Positions 33,537 through 41,765 of a DNA stretch of 64,000 nt are shown in pieces. Source of the stretch: Haemophilus_A paraphrohaemolyticus_A (GTDB lineage: Bacteria > Pseudomonadota > Gammaproteobacteria > Enterobacterales > Pasteurellaceae). The notes under the pieces were generated by a model. That model saw nothing but the letters and a program-made list of their open reading frames with translations. It was not told the origin of the DNA and searched no databases. Numbering within the stretch: the stretch's first letter is position 1; every line of letters begins with the position of its first letter. The stretch covers positions 186,001 through 250,000 of the forward strand of contig NZ_QEQF01000001.1 of the NCBI RefSeq assembly GCF_003253115.1, written 5' to 3'. Both the position numbers and the translations under genes were made by a program.

Positions 33537-36398
33537 ATGCCGCTTTCCACCTTCCCCGCAACACTTTCGCAAAAAATCGCTGAAAATCCATCGCTTATAA
33601 ATGCGATTTCAATGTCTAGTTTTATAAAACGCACACTTTTATCTCAGCCTGAATTGTTAAACCAATGGCTTAAGAACCTACCTAGTTCGCAAGATTGTAC
33701 GCATTATGCTGAGCGCTTAGCCAAAATACTGCAAAATGTGCAAGATGAAGAGCAATTGGGTAGAGAACTTCGCTTGTTTCGCCATCGTGAAATGGCAATG
33801 CTTAGTTTTATTCAATCGAATAAATTAGCCAGCGTTGAGTTTGTCTTCCAAGCCCTTTCTGATTTGGCGGAAACGATTATTTTACAAGCCCGTGATTGGC
33901 TCTATCAGCGTTGCTGTACGGAATACGGCGTACCGATGAATAGCCTCAATGAACCGCAAGAGTTACTGATTTTAGGAATGGGTAAATTAGGCGGACGAGA
34001 ACTTAATTTCTCGTCAGATATTGATCTGATTTTTGTCTACCCTGATGCAGGCGAAACGGTTGGCGGGCGGAAAGCGGTCGAAAATAGCAAATTTTTTACC
34101 AGACTTGGGCAGCGCTTAATTCGTGCGTTAGATGAAGTGACCACAGAGGGCTTCGCGTATCGCACCGATATGCGATTGCGCCCTTTTGGCGATAGCGGTG
34201 CATTAGTGCTCAGTTTTGATTCAATGGAAGATTATTACCAAGAACAAGGGCGAGATTGGGAACGCTATGCAATGATTAAAGCGAAAATCTTGGGCGAAGA
34301 TTTGAGCAATCTCAACCATCGCTATTTAAAGCAGATGTTGCGCCCGTTCGTTTATCGCCGCTATTTAGATTTCAGTGCGATCCAATCGTTGCGAGAAATG
34401 AAAGAGAAAATCAGCCGTGAGGTGGTACGTCGTAATCTGATAGATAACATCAAACTTGGTGCAGGTGGCATTCGTGAAGTGGAATTTATCGTGCAAACCT
34501 TTCAAATGATGCGAGGTGGTCGCGATAAAATCTTGCAAGAACGCAGTCTATTGACTGTGTTACCTCGCTTGGCAGAGCTAAATTTACTGACTATAGAACA
34601 AGTAACAGATTTACGTACCGCATACCTATTCTTCCGTCAAGTGGAAAATGTGTTGCAGGCGATTGATGACAAACAAACCCAAACCTTGCCAACGGATGAG
34701 CAGGCTCAGCAATGTCTGATTTTAGCCACGCAGAAATACTTGATTGAAAGCGAGCATGGCGAAACGTGGATCGAGCATTCAATCCAAAATTGGGCAGATT
34801 TCTTGCACGTATTAGGGCAATATCAGCAAAAAGTGCGTGCGGTGTTTAATGAGTTGATTGGGAAAGATGAAGATGAAAATCCACCGCTTGTAAACGAGCA
34901 AATCGCACTGTGGCGGGATATTTGGCATCTGGAAATGAGCGAGGAAGATTTGGCCAGCGTGCTGAAAGAGTATGCAGTGCAAGAGACGGATTATGCCGAA
35001 ATTTTCCGCTGGCTTACCACAACGCTACAAGATTGGAGCCGTAAGCCGATTGGTGTGCGTGGGCGTGAAGTATTGCAAACGCTATTGCCAACGGTGCTTG
35101 ACCAAATTTTCAACCAACCGAATTACCTGATTTTGTTGCCTCGTTTGCTAAATATTTTGGACAAAATCACTACCCGAACTACCTATTTGGAATTGCTTGC
35201 TGAAAAAGAGCAGATTTTGCCACAGCTGATTACACTGTGTGGCCAGTCGATTATGATTGCTGAGCAGATTGCCCGTTATCCAATGTTGCTGGATGAATTG
35301 ATGAGCAATAAAGGTTTAACGCAAGTGATTGATTTTCACGATTATCAAGCAGCCTTAACCGATTACTTGGTGCGAATCCCAGAAGAGGATGAAGAAGCAT
35401 TGATTGATGCGTTGCGACAATTTAAGCAGAGCCAGATTTTGCACATTGCCTCTGCTGATATTATGGGCGTGCTACCTGTGATGAAAATTAGCGATCATCT
35501 TACCTACCTTGCCGAAGCGATTATCGGCGCAGTAGTTAATATAGCGTGGAAAGCGGTCAGCCAACGTTTTGGCGTGCCCAAGCATCTAAGCGAAAATGAG
35601 AAAGGTTTTGCGGTGATAGGTTACGGAAAATTAGGCGGTATTGAGTTAGGCTACAATTCCGATTTAGACTTGGTTTTCCTCCATAATGCACCTGAAAATA
35701 GCGAAACGGTTGGCGAACAGAAAGCGGTTTCTAGCCATCAGTTCTACTTAAAACTCGCCCAAAAAATCAACTCAATTTTTAACCTCAATACCAGTGCTGG
35801 CGTGTTATATGAAGTGGATATGCGATTACGTCCATCGGGCGAAGCGGGGCTTTTAGTCAGCACTTTCAATGCCTATGATTTCTACCAAAAAAACGAAGCG
35901 TGGACGTGGGAAAGCCAAGCGCTTGTGCGAGCAAGATGCGTTTATGGTACAGAAATTTTAAAAGCTGAATTTGATCAAATTCGTCAATCAACTTTAGCGA
36001 AAAAACGTGATGAGGTAATGCTTAAAGCAGAAATTACAGGAATGAGAGCCAAAATGTATCAGCATTTAACCCAACCGCAAGCGGTCGAATTTAACTTAAA
36101 AACCGACAAAGGTGGGATTACTGATATTGAATTTATCGCCCAATATTTGGTGTTGGCGAATGCAGAAACTTCGCCAGAGATGGCTGTTTGGTCGGATAAT
36201 GTCCGCATTTTCGACACGGCAATGGCATGCGGCATTTTAACCGAACACGCAGGCGAACAGCTCAAATATTGCTACACCGCAATGCGAAACCGCATTCATC
36301 ACTTGAATTTATTGCGCCAACCAAGTTGCGTGCCGATGAGTGAATTTGAAGCGGAACGGGATTTTATTGGGCAAATGTGGTTGCAAATTTTTGAGTAA
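33537..36398 (+). CDS. glnE: Glutamine synthetase adenylyltransferase/deadenylase
   Basis: Two-headed enzyme that adds AMP to, and removes it from, glutamine synthetase in response to PII and glutamine. Both nucleotidyltransferase cores are present in the 953-residue protein: the N-terminal removing domain with GMGKLGGRELNFSSDIDL at about 147-164, and the C-terminal adding domain with GYGKLGGIELGYNSDLDL near 697-714. E. coli GlnE has 946 residues. The gene is alone, with yacL behind it; neither glnA nor glnB is in the window. Confidence 0.96.
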   Translation: MPLSTFPATLSQKIAENPSLINAISMSSFIKRTLLSQPELLNQWLKNLPSSQDCTHYAERLAKILQNVQDEEQLGRELRLFRHREMAMLSFIQSNKLASVEFVFQALSDLAETIILQARDWLYQRCCTEYGVPMNSLNEPQELLILGMGKLGGRELNFSSDIDLIFVYPDAGETVGGRKAVENSKFFTRLGQRLIRALDEVTTEGFAYRTDMRLRPFGDSGALVLSFDSMEDYYQEQGRDWERYAMIKAKILGEDLSNLNHRYLKQMLRPFVYRRYLDFSAIQSLREMKEKISREVVRRNLIDNIKLGAGGIREVEFIVQTFQMMRGGRDKILQERSLLTVLPRLAELNLLTIEQVTDLRTAYLFFRQVENVLQAIDDKQTQTLPTDEQAQQCLILATQKYLIESEHGETWIEHSIQNWADFLHVLGQYQQKVRAVFNELIGKDEDENPPLVNEQIALWRDIWHLEMSEEDLASVLKEYAVQETDYAEIFRWLTTTLQDWSRKPIGVRGREVLQTLLPTVLDQIFNQPNYLILLPRLLNILDKITTRTTYLELLAEKEQILPQLITLCGQSIMIAEQIARYPMLLDELMSNKGLTQVIDFHDYQAALTDYLVRIPEEDEEALIDALRQFKQSQILHIASADIMGVLPVMKISDHLTYLAEAIIGAVVNIAWKAVSQRFGVPKHLSENEKGFAVIGYGKLGGIELGYNSDLDLVFLHNAPENSETVGEQKAVSSHQFYLKLAQKINSIFNLNTSAGVLYEVDMRLRPSGEAGLLVSTFNAYDFYQKNEAWTWESQALVRARCVYGTEILKAEFDQIRQSTLAKKRDEVMLKAEITGMRAKMYQHLTQPQAVEFNLKTDKGGITDIEFIAQYLVLANAETSPEMAVWSDNVRIFDTAMACGILTEHAGEQLKYCYTAMRNRIHHLNLLRQPSCVPMSEFEAERDFIGQMWLQIFE

Positions 36399-36457
36399 AA
36401 ACAACCGCTTGAAACAGATAAGTAGCATATAATAAGCCAATTTTAAACGGAGGAAAG

Positions 36458-36835
36458 ATGGAATATCAATTTAACCATACAATGCACGGTGTGATTACCC
36501 GTTGCTCAATGGATCACGAAGCGTTTGCTCGTTGGCTAAACAATGAAATTGCGGGCGATCATAAAGCTTTAAATACCATTTTAGCCGAGATCGAACGTTG
36601 CAAGGCCGCTTACCCAAATCAATATGAATTTGTTATCGAGGGCAAGGAGTACAGCCTCTATTTCACCAGTGATGAAGTGATGGTGAAAGCGAATAATTTA
36701 GAAGATGATTTTGATGAGTCTATGATGGAAGAGGGGTTTAATTTCTATAACGAAGAGAGTATTGCTTTTTGTGGGGTAGATGATTTTGAGGCTTTTTTGA
36801 AAGCGTATCAGAAATTTATGAAGACCTATCATTAA
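36458..36835 (+). CDS. yacL: UPF0231 protein YacL
   Basis: A 125-residue acidic cytoplasmic protein of the YacL family (UPF0231) with unknown function. The family marks are the start MEYQF, GKEYSLYFTSDEVMVKAN and the very acidic DFDESMMEEGFNFYNEES followed by CGVDDFEAFLKAYQ. It has a good Shine-Dalgarno (GGAGGAA). A strong terminator shared with fnr follows. Confidence 0.88.
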   Translation: MEYQFNHTMHGVITRCSMDHEAFARWLNNEIAGDHKALNTILAEIERCKAAYPNQYEFVIEGKEYSLYFTSDEVMVKANNLEDDFDESMMEEGFNFYNEESIAFCGVDDFEAFLKAYQKFMKTYH

Positions 36836-36869
36836 AAACTTAAGGGGCATATAATACCCCTGTAATACC

Positions 36870-36902
36870 AAAAACGGATTTCTAAACTAGACATCCGTTT
36901 TT
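36870..36902. terminator. Bidirectional terminator between yacL and fnr
   Basis: AAAAACGGAT / ATCCGTTTTT (36870-36879 and 36893-36902), perfect 10-bp stem with A- and T-runs, between convergent genes. A second small stem GGGG / CCCC lies at 36844-36860. Confidence 0.88.
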
Positions 36903-36912
36903 CCGTTAGTAA

Positions 36913-37695
36913 TTAAGAACAGCAAGCATCATCAACATTCTTCACTGTAATTTGATTTTTTGTACCAGCTGCCATTTCAGCTAATACATCCATCTGATTG
37001 ATGGTAATGTATTTTCCTTGCACGCTAATCATACCTGATTTTTGGAAACGACCAAGTAAACGACTAATAGTCTCAATAGTTAAGCCAAGATAATTGCCAA
37101 TATCACCACGAGTCATTGTTAAACGAAACTCACGAGCTGAAAAACCACGAGCAGCATAGCGTTGGGAAAGATTATATAAAAATGCTGCTAGTTTTTCTTC
37201 TGCACTCATTTTTGAAAGTAATAAAATCATTTCTTGATCGCTTTTGATTTCATTACTCATTAAACGCATAATTTGATGACGAATTTTAGGCATTTTACCA
37301 GCAAGATCATCTAGAATATCAAACGGAATTTCGCAGATCATAGCCGTTTCTAAAGCCTGTGCGAAACCTACGTGTTTCATATTCATAATAGCATCAAAGC
37401 CAATCAGATCACCTGGAAGATGAAAAGCCGTGATTTGTTCTTCGCCATTTTCGCTTAATGTGTAGCTTTTTAATGTGCCAGAACGAAGAGCATAAATTGA
37501 GCGAAGTTCATCACCAGATTGGAAAATAATTTGAGATTTTTGTACAGGTTTTTTACGCTCAATGATGTTATCAAGCTGAGTTAATTCATGTTCGCTTAAC
37601 GTAAAAGGGAGGCAAAGTTGGCTAATACTACAATTTTGGCAGTGGATCGTACAGCCGGTTCTTCCTTGTGGTTTTGCCTCTGGCACAATTTTCAT
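36913..37695 (-). CDS. fnr: FNR/HlyX-type oxygen-sensing transcription regulator
   Basis: CRP-family regulator with an oxygen-labile 4Fe-4S cluster, active without oxygen. Counted from the chosen start (MKIV), the cysteines Cys15, Cys19, Cys22 and Cys28 stand in CTIHCQNCSISQLC and Cys121 in ICEIPFD, matching the E. coli set with an offset of one. The DNA-reading helix near 195-210 has TRGDIGNYLGLTIETISRLLGRF. The protein resembles HlyX of A. pleuropneumoniae. At 260 residues it has a C-terminal tail (KNQITVKNVDDACCS) with two extra cysteines. An FNR-like box overlaps its promoter region, pointing to self-control. Confidence 0.95.
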   Translation of the reverse strand: MKIVPEAKPQGRTGCTIHCQNCSISQLCLPFTLSEHELTQLDNIIERKKPVQKSQIIFQSGDELRSIYALRSGTLKSYTLSENGEEQITAFHLPGDLIGFDAIMNMKHVGFAQALETAMICEIPFDILDDLAGKMPKIRHQIMRLMSNEIKSDQEMILLLSKMSAEEKLAAFLYNLSQRYAARGFSAREFRLTMTRGDIGNYLGLTIETISRLLGRFQKSGMISVQGKYITINQMDVLAEMAAGTKNQITVKNVDDACCS

Positions 37696-37724
37696 AACCA
37701 TTTCCGCATAAATTCTATAAAAGT

Positions 37725-37738
37725 TTGATTTGGAGCAA
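37725..37738. promoter_or_regulatory. FNR box upstream of fnr
   Basis: TTGAT-TTGG-AGCAA, one mismatch from TTGAT-N4-ATCAA. A possible fnr -10 (TATAGA, 37714-37719 minus) would put the box centre around -25, a repressing position. Confidence 0.5.
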
Positions 37739-37830
37739 AGTCTACCATTTATTTTTGAATGAAGAAAGTATAACTTTTACCTCAAGAGAGTTAATTTTTT
37801 TAGTGAATTTATTCCAAGAAATTTCAAAAA

Positions 37831-37846
37831 TGAGAAGTATCTCTCA
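37831..37846 (+). promoter_or_regulatory. Symmetric CRP-like dyad before uspA
   Basis: TGAGA-AGTATC-TCTCA inside a longer perfect dyad (37826-37835 and 37842-37851). Same geometry as a CRP site but with A for T at the third position of each half. A -10-like TATAGA at 37871-37876 would put its centre near -44. Confidence 0.45.
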
Positions 37847-37915
37847 TTTTTCTTCGCAATTATTTGCTAGTATAGAAACGAAAAAGACCAAAGCAGAGAC
37901 AATAAGGAGTCTATT

Positions 37916-38341
37916 ATGTACAAACACATCTTGGTTGCAGTCGATCTTTCTGAAGAGAGTCTTGTTTTATTACGTAAAGGTGCTGGACTTGCAGAAAAAT
38001 GTGGAGCGAAATTATCGGTTATCCATGTTGATGTCAATTTTTCCGATTTATATACGGGTTTAATTGATATCAATATGTCTGCCTTACAGGATAACGTTTC
38101 AGTTGAAACAACGAAAGCATTAGATGAACTTGCGAGCAAAATAGATTACCCAGTTTCGGAAAAACTCAATGGCACAGGCGATTTCTCTCAAGTTATTGAA
38201 GAAGCCGTGGCTAAATATGGTGTTGACTTACTCATCACTGGACACCACCAAGATTTCTGGAGCAAATTTATGTCTTCAACTCGCCAAGTAATGAATAGCG
38301 TGACCGTGGATATGTTAGTTGTTCCATTAGATGATGAATAG
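37916..38341 (+). CDS. uspA: Universal stress protein A
   Basis: A 141-residue cytoplasmic dimer-forming protein of the UspA type, made in growth arrest and stress. It has the family start YKHILVAVDLSEES, the helix KGAGLAEKCGAKLSVIHVDV and the late GVDLLITGHHQDFWSKFMSS followed by VTVDMLVVPL. The short non-ATP-binding UspA type is meant, since the GxxGx9GS loop is not seen. It is divergent from fnr. AAGGAG lies upstream of the ATG. Confidence 0.93.
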   Translation: MYKHILVAVDLSEESLVLLRKGAGLAEKCGAKLSVIHVDVNFSDLYTGLIDINMSALQDNVSVETTKALDELASKIDYPVSEKLNGTGDFSQVIEEAVAKYGVDLLITGHHQDFWSKFMSSTRQVMNSVTVDMLVVPLDDE

Positions 38342-38368
38342 AAAACAAGCATATTTGTAGCGTTTAAG

Positions 38369-38407
38369 AATAACCGCTTGTGCAATAAAAGAGCCCAAGC
38401 GGTTATT
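38369..38407 (+). terminator. Uptake-signal-pair terminator behind uspA
   Basis: AATAACCGCTTG / CAAGCGGTTATT (38369-38380, 38396-38407) followed by TTTT. Two inverted uptake signal cores form the stem. Confidence 0.8.
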
Positions 38408-38420
38408 TTTTGCTAAAAAT

Positions 38421-38450
38421 TTGACAAATAAATAACAGTATAAATAAAAT
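38421..38450 (+). promoter_or_regulatory. Probable promoter of alaS
   Basis: TTGACA (38421-38426), 18 bases, TAAAAT (38445-38450). It leaves a leader of about 105 bases, in which a second -10-like TAGAAT occurs at 38498-38503. Confidence 0.5.
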
Positions 38451-38562
38451 TCATTGCTTTTCTTGTATTATTTTCACAATTTCACCTGAAAAATGTGTAG
38501 AATAGTACAGTTATACATAACGATTGAATCAATCTTTTTATTTTAAAACGAGCGTTATTAGA

Positions 38563-41187
38563 ATGAAAACAACATCGCAAATTAGACAGTCCTTCTTGGA
38601 TTTTTTCCATAGTAAAGGACACACTGTGGTAGAAAGTAGTTCGTTAGTTCCCGAAAATGACCCTACTCTACTCTTTACCAATGCTGGTATGAACCAATTT
38701 AAAGATGTTTTTCTTGGTTTAGAAAAACGTCCTTACACCAGAGCTACAACGGCACAACGCTGTGTACGTGCAGGTGGTAAACACAACGACTTAGAAAACG
38801 TAGGCTATACAGCTCGTCATCATACTTTCTTTGAAATGATGGGGAATTTTAGCTTTGGTGATTATTTTAAACGTGATGCAATCCAATTTGGTTGGGAGTT
38901 TTTAACTTCACCAGAATGGTTAGGTTTGCCGAAAGAAAAACTCTACGTCACTGTTTATGAAACAGACGATGAAGCTTACGATATTTGGCATACTCTTGTA
39001 GGCGTGCCAGCTGAGCACATTATTCGTATTGGCGACAATAAAGGTGCACCATATGCATCCGATAACTTCTGGGCAATGGGTGACACAGGCCCTTGCGGTC
39101 CTTGTACTGAAATTTTCTACGACCACGGTGAAAAATACTGGGGTGGTCTACCAGGTACACCTGAAGAAGATGGCGACCGTTATATCGAAGTTTGGAACAT
39201 TGTGTTTATGCAATTCAACCGCTTAGCCGATGGCACAATGGAAAAATTACCAAAACCATCTGTTGATACAGGTATGGGTTTAGAACGTATGACAGCAGTT
39301 ATGCAGCACGTAAACTCAAACTACGAAACAGATATTTTCCAAACACTCATCAAAACAACAGCAGAATTATTAGGCGTTAAGGATTTAGATAACAAATCAT
39401 TACGCGTAATCGCAGACCACATTCGTTCTTGCTCATATTTAATTGCTGACGGTGTTGTGCCTTCAAATGAAGGGCGTGGCTATGTTCTTCGCCGTATTAT
39501 TCGTCGTGCAGTGCGCCACGGTAACTTATTAGGTGCAAAAGAAGCATTCTTCTATAAATTAGTACCAACACTTGCAGAAGTAATGGGGCACGCTGGTGAA
39601 ATCGTTGCACAGAAACAAGCCTTCATCCAACAAACATTAAAAGCAGAAGAAGAGCAATTTGCTCGTACACTGGAACGTGGTTTAGCACTGCTTGAAGATG
39701 CATTAACGAAAGTGGAAAACAAAACCCTTTCAGGTAAAGTAGCATTCAAACTTTATGATACTTATGGCTTCCCGCTTGATTTAACCGCTGACGTTTGTCG
39801 TGAGCGTGGTATTTTAATTGACGAAGCAGGCTTTGATGCTGAAATGACAGCTCAACGTGAGCGTGCAAAAGCGAGCAGTAACTTTGGTGCAGATTACAGC
39901 AATGTCATCAAAGTAGACAGCATAACCAAATTTGTTGGTTACGATCATTTAACATCAGAGGCAACTGTGGTTGGATTATTCAGCCAAGGTAAAGGGGTTG
40001 ATGCAATTCAATCTGGCGAAACAGCCATTATCATCTTAGACAAAACGCCATTCTACGCAGAAATGGGGGGGCAAGTAGGTGATAGCGGTCTAATTTCATC
40101 AGAAATTTGCCAATTTAACGTAATTGATACACAAAAATATGGTCAAGTGTTTGGTCATTATGGTCAAGTGGAATCAGGCGAATTACGCGTAGGAGATAAA
40201 ATTTATGCCGAAGTGAATGCAACTCGTCGTCACAACATTGAGCTAAACCACTCTGCAACCCACTTATTACACTCTGCATTACGTGAAGTATTGGGTGAAC
40301 ACGTTGCTCAAAAAGGGTCATTAGTAAACGAAAACGGCTTACGTTTTGACTTCTCTCAACCAGAAGCGATTACTAAAGCTCAACTTGAGGAAATCGAACG
40401 TATCGTAAACTGTAAAATTCGTGAGAATATTCCTGTTATCATTGAAGAGATGGGCATTGATGCTGCAAAAGCAAAAGGTGCAATGGCTCTCTTCGGTGAA
40501 AAATATGGTGATGTGGTACGTGTTGTTGAAATGAGTGCATTTTCGATCGAACTTTGTGGTGGTACACACGTCCGACGTACAGGAGAGATTGGTTTCTTTA
40601 AACTCACCTCTGAGGGTGCAGTCGCGGCAGGTGTTCGCCGTGTTGAAGCAATCACTGGCGAAACAACAGTTGCTTGGATCCATCAATTACAACAAGTATT
40701 ACAGCATTCTGCAGAATTATTAAAAGCAGATAACGCCTCACTTGTGGAGAAAATCCAGCAATTACAAGACAAATCAAAACGCACTGAAAAAGAGTTACAA
40801 CAACTTAAAGATAAACAAGCTGCTCTTGCAGGTTCTGAACTTGTAAAACAAGCTCAACAAATCAATGGCGTAAATGTAGTGGTAACTCAATTAGATAATG
40901 CGGAAGCGAAAACCCTAAGAACAATGGTTGATGACTTGAAAAATCAACTCGGAAGTGCCATAGTAGTTATAGGATCAGTAGCTGATGAAAAAGTGAACTT
41001 GATTGTAGGAGTAACCACCGATTTAACCTCAAAAGTGAAAGCTGGCGAGCTAGTCGGTGAAATGGCAAAACAAGTTGGTGGTAAGGGTGGTGGTCGTCCA
41101 GATATGGCAATGGCCGGTGGCTCTGAACCACAAAATTTATTACAAGCACTGAACTTTGCACAAGAATGGATTCAAGCAAAATTATAA
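38563..41187 (+). CDS. alaS: Alanyl-tRNA synthetase
   Basis: Class II synthetase that charges tRNA-Ala. The 874-residue protein starts MKTTSQIRQSFLDFF; an upstream TTG in frame at 38524 adds residues not found in the family and is rejected. The catalytic domain has NDPTLLFTNAGMNQFKDVFLG and the FEMMGNFSFGDYF motif, and the editing domain has the zinc site HSATHLLH plus CGGTHV. The C-terminal part carries a coiled coil (KIQQLQDKSKRTEKELQQL) and the Gly-rich C-Ala domain. csrA follows as in many gammaproteobacteria. Confidence 0.96.
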   Translation: MKTTSQIRQSFLDFFHSKGHTVVESSSLVPENDPTLLFTNAGMNQFKDVFLGLEKRPYTRATTAQRCVRAGGKHNDLENVGYTARHHTFFEMMGNFSFGDYFKRDAIQFGWEFLTSPEWLGLPKEKLYVTVYETDDEAYDIWHTLVGVPAEHIIRIGDNKGAPYASDNFWAMGDTGPCGPCTEIFYDHGEKYWGGLPGTPEEDGDRYIEVWNIVFMQFNRLADGTMEKLPKPSVDTGMGLERMTAVMQHVNSNYETDIFQTLIKTTAELLGVKDLDNKSLRVIADHIRSCSYLIADGVVPSNEGRGYVLRRIIRRAVRHGNLLGAKEAFFYKLVPTLAEVMGHAGEIVAQKQAFIQQTLKAEEEQFARTLERGLALLEDALTKVENKTLSGKVAFKLYDTYGFPLDLTADVCRERGILIDEAGFDAEMTAQRERAKASSNFGADYSNVIKVDSITKFVGYDHLTSEATVVGLFSQGKGVDAIQSGETAIIILDKTPFYAEMGGQVGDSGLISSEICQFNVIDTQKYGQVFGHYGQVESGELRVGDKIYAEVNATRRHNIELNHSATHLLHSALREVLGEHVAQKGSLVNENGLRFDFSQPEAITKAQLEEIERIVNCKIRENIPVIIEEMGIDAAKAKGAMALFGEKYGDVVRVVEMSAFSIELCGGTHVRRTGEIGFFKLTSEGAVAAGVRRVEAITGETTVAWIHQLQQVLQHSAELLKADNASLVEKIQQLQDKSKRTEKELQQLKDKQAALAGSELVKQAQQINGVNVVVTQLDNAEAKTLRTMVDDLKNQLGSAIVVIGSVADEKVNLIVGVTTDLTSKVKAGELVGEMAKQVGGKGGGRPDMAMAGGSEPQNLLQALNFAQEWIQAKL

Positions 41188-41269
41188 TTTAATACCTAGG
41201 CAAGGAAGAATGAATCAGCCTTGCCTTGACCTTAAAAATTTTATTGGGTCTTTTATCTTGGAGGTAGCA

Positions 41270-41452
41270 ATGCTTATTTTAACTCGGAAAACAGGAGAAA
41301 GTTTACTCGTAGGAGATGATGTAGAAATTACCGTACTTAGTGTACGAGGAAGTCAAGTAAAGCTAGGTGTAAATGCACCTAAGGATATTGGAGTTCATAG
41401 ACAGGAAATCTATCAAAAAATTAAAGATTCTGAGACTCAAAAATCTGAGTAG
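41270..41452 (+). CDS. csrA: Carbon storage regulator CsrA
   Basis: A 60-residue RNA-binding dimer that blocks translation by binding GGA in hairpin loops. MLILTRKTGESLLVGDDVEITVL is the standard start, and the second RNA-contact strand is in APKDIGVHRQEIYQKI. The start at 41270 is fixed by GGAGG six bases upstream; the frame is open back into alaS but that part is not CsrA. alaS lies upstream with an 82-base gap, and a terminator lies about 150 bases downstream. Confidence 0.96.
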   Translation: MLILTRKTGESLLVGDDVEITVLSVRGSQVKLGVNAPKDIGVHRQEIYQKIKDSETQKSE

Positions 41453-41765
41453 CTAATTTCATAAGAAAGAAAATATTGATAGTAACGAACTTTCTCAGTA
41501 GACATTCAATCTGTGTTTTAAGTGTTTAGTAAATTTTATAAATTTATATTATCGGATCATTTTAGCTCTATATTTTGAATGTAAATAATCTCTGTAATTT
41601 TAATAAAAGGTCACTTATTTATAGTAAGTGGCCTTTTATATTTAGCTATTAACATCAAACTAGCTATTTTAATATACTTTTTTTTATAAAAAGCATTAAA
41701 AAAAGTTTTCAAAATCTAAAAAAAGGTTACAATGCAATCGTTTACTTTTTAATTTGAGAGGTCTT
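41453..41765. other. Gap between csrA and the AGCS symporter
   Basis: About 310 very AT-rich bases without a gene. It holds the csrA terminator (41605-41637) and a -10-like TACAAT at 41728-41733 with TTTTCA 16 bases upstream, which should start the symporter gene. I looked for a glycine riboswitch, often found before AGCS genes in this family, and see no room or conserved core for one. Confidence 0.6.
41605..41637 (+). terminator. Terminator of csrA
   Basis: AAAAGGTCACTTA / TAAGTGGCCTTTT with one G-T pair and a seven-base loop, followed by a T/A-rich tail. Confidence 0.8.

Noticed and set aside
38524..38562. Longer alaS from an upstream TTG
   Set aside because: The extra 13 residues do not resemble AlaS and no Shine-Dalgarno precedes the TTG.
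41156..41269. Longer csrA frame reaching back into alaS
   Set aside because: CsrA normally begins MLILTR, and GGAGG stands just before that ATG.
41641..41765. Glycine riboswitch before the AGCS symporter
   Set aside because: Such riboswitches precede this gene type in some relatives, but the space between the csrA terminator and the start is about 125 AT-rich bases with no conserved core.
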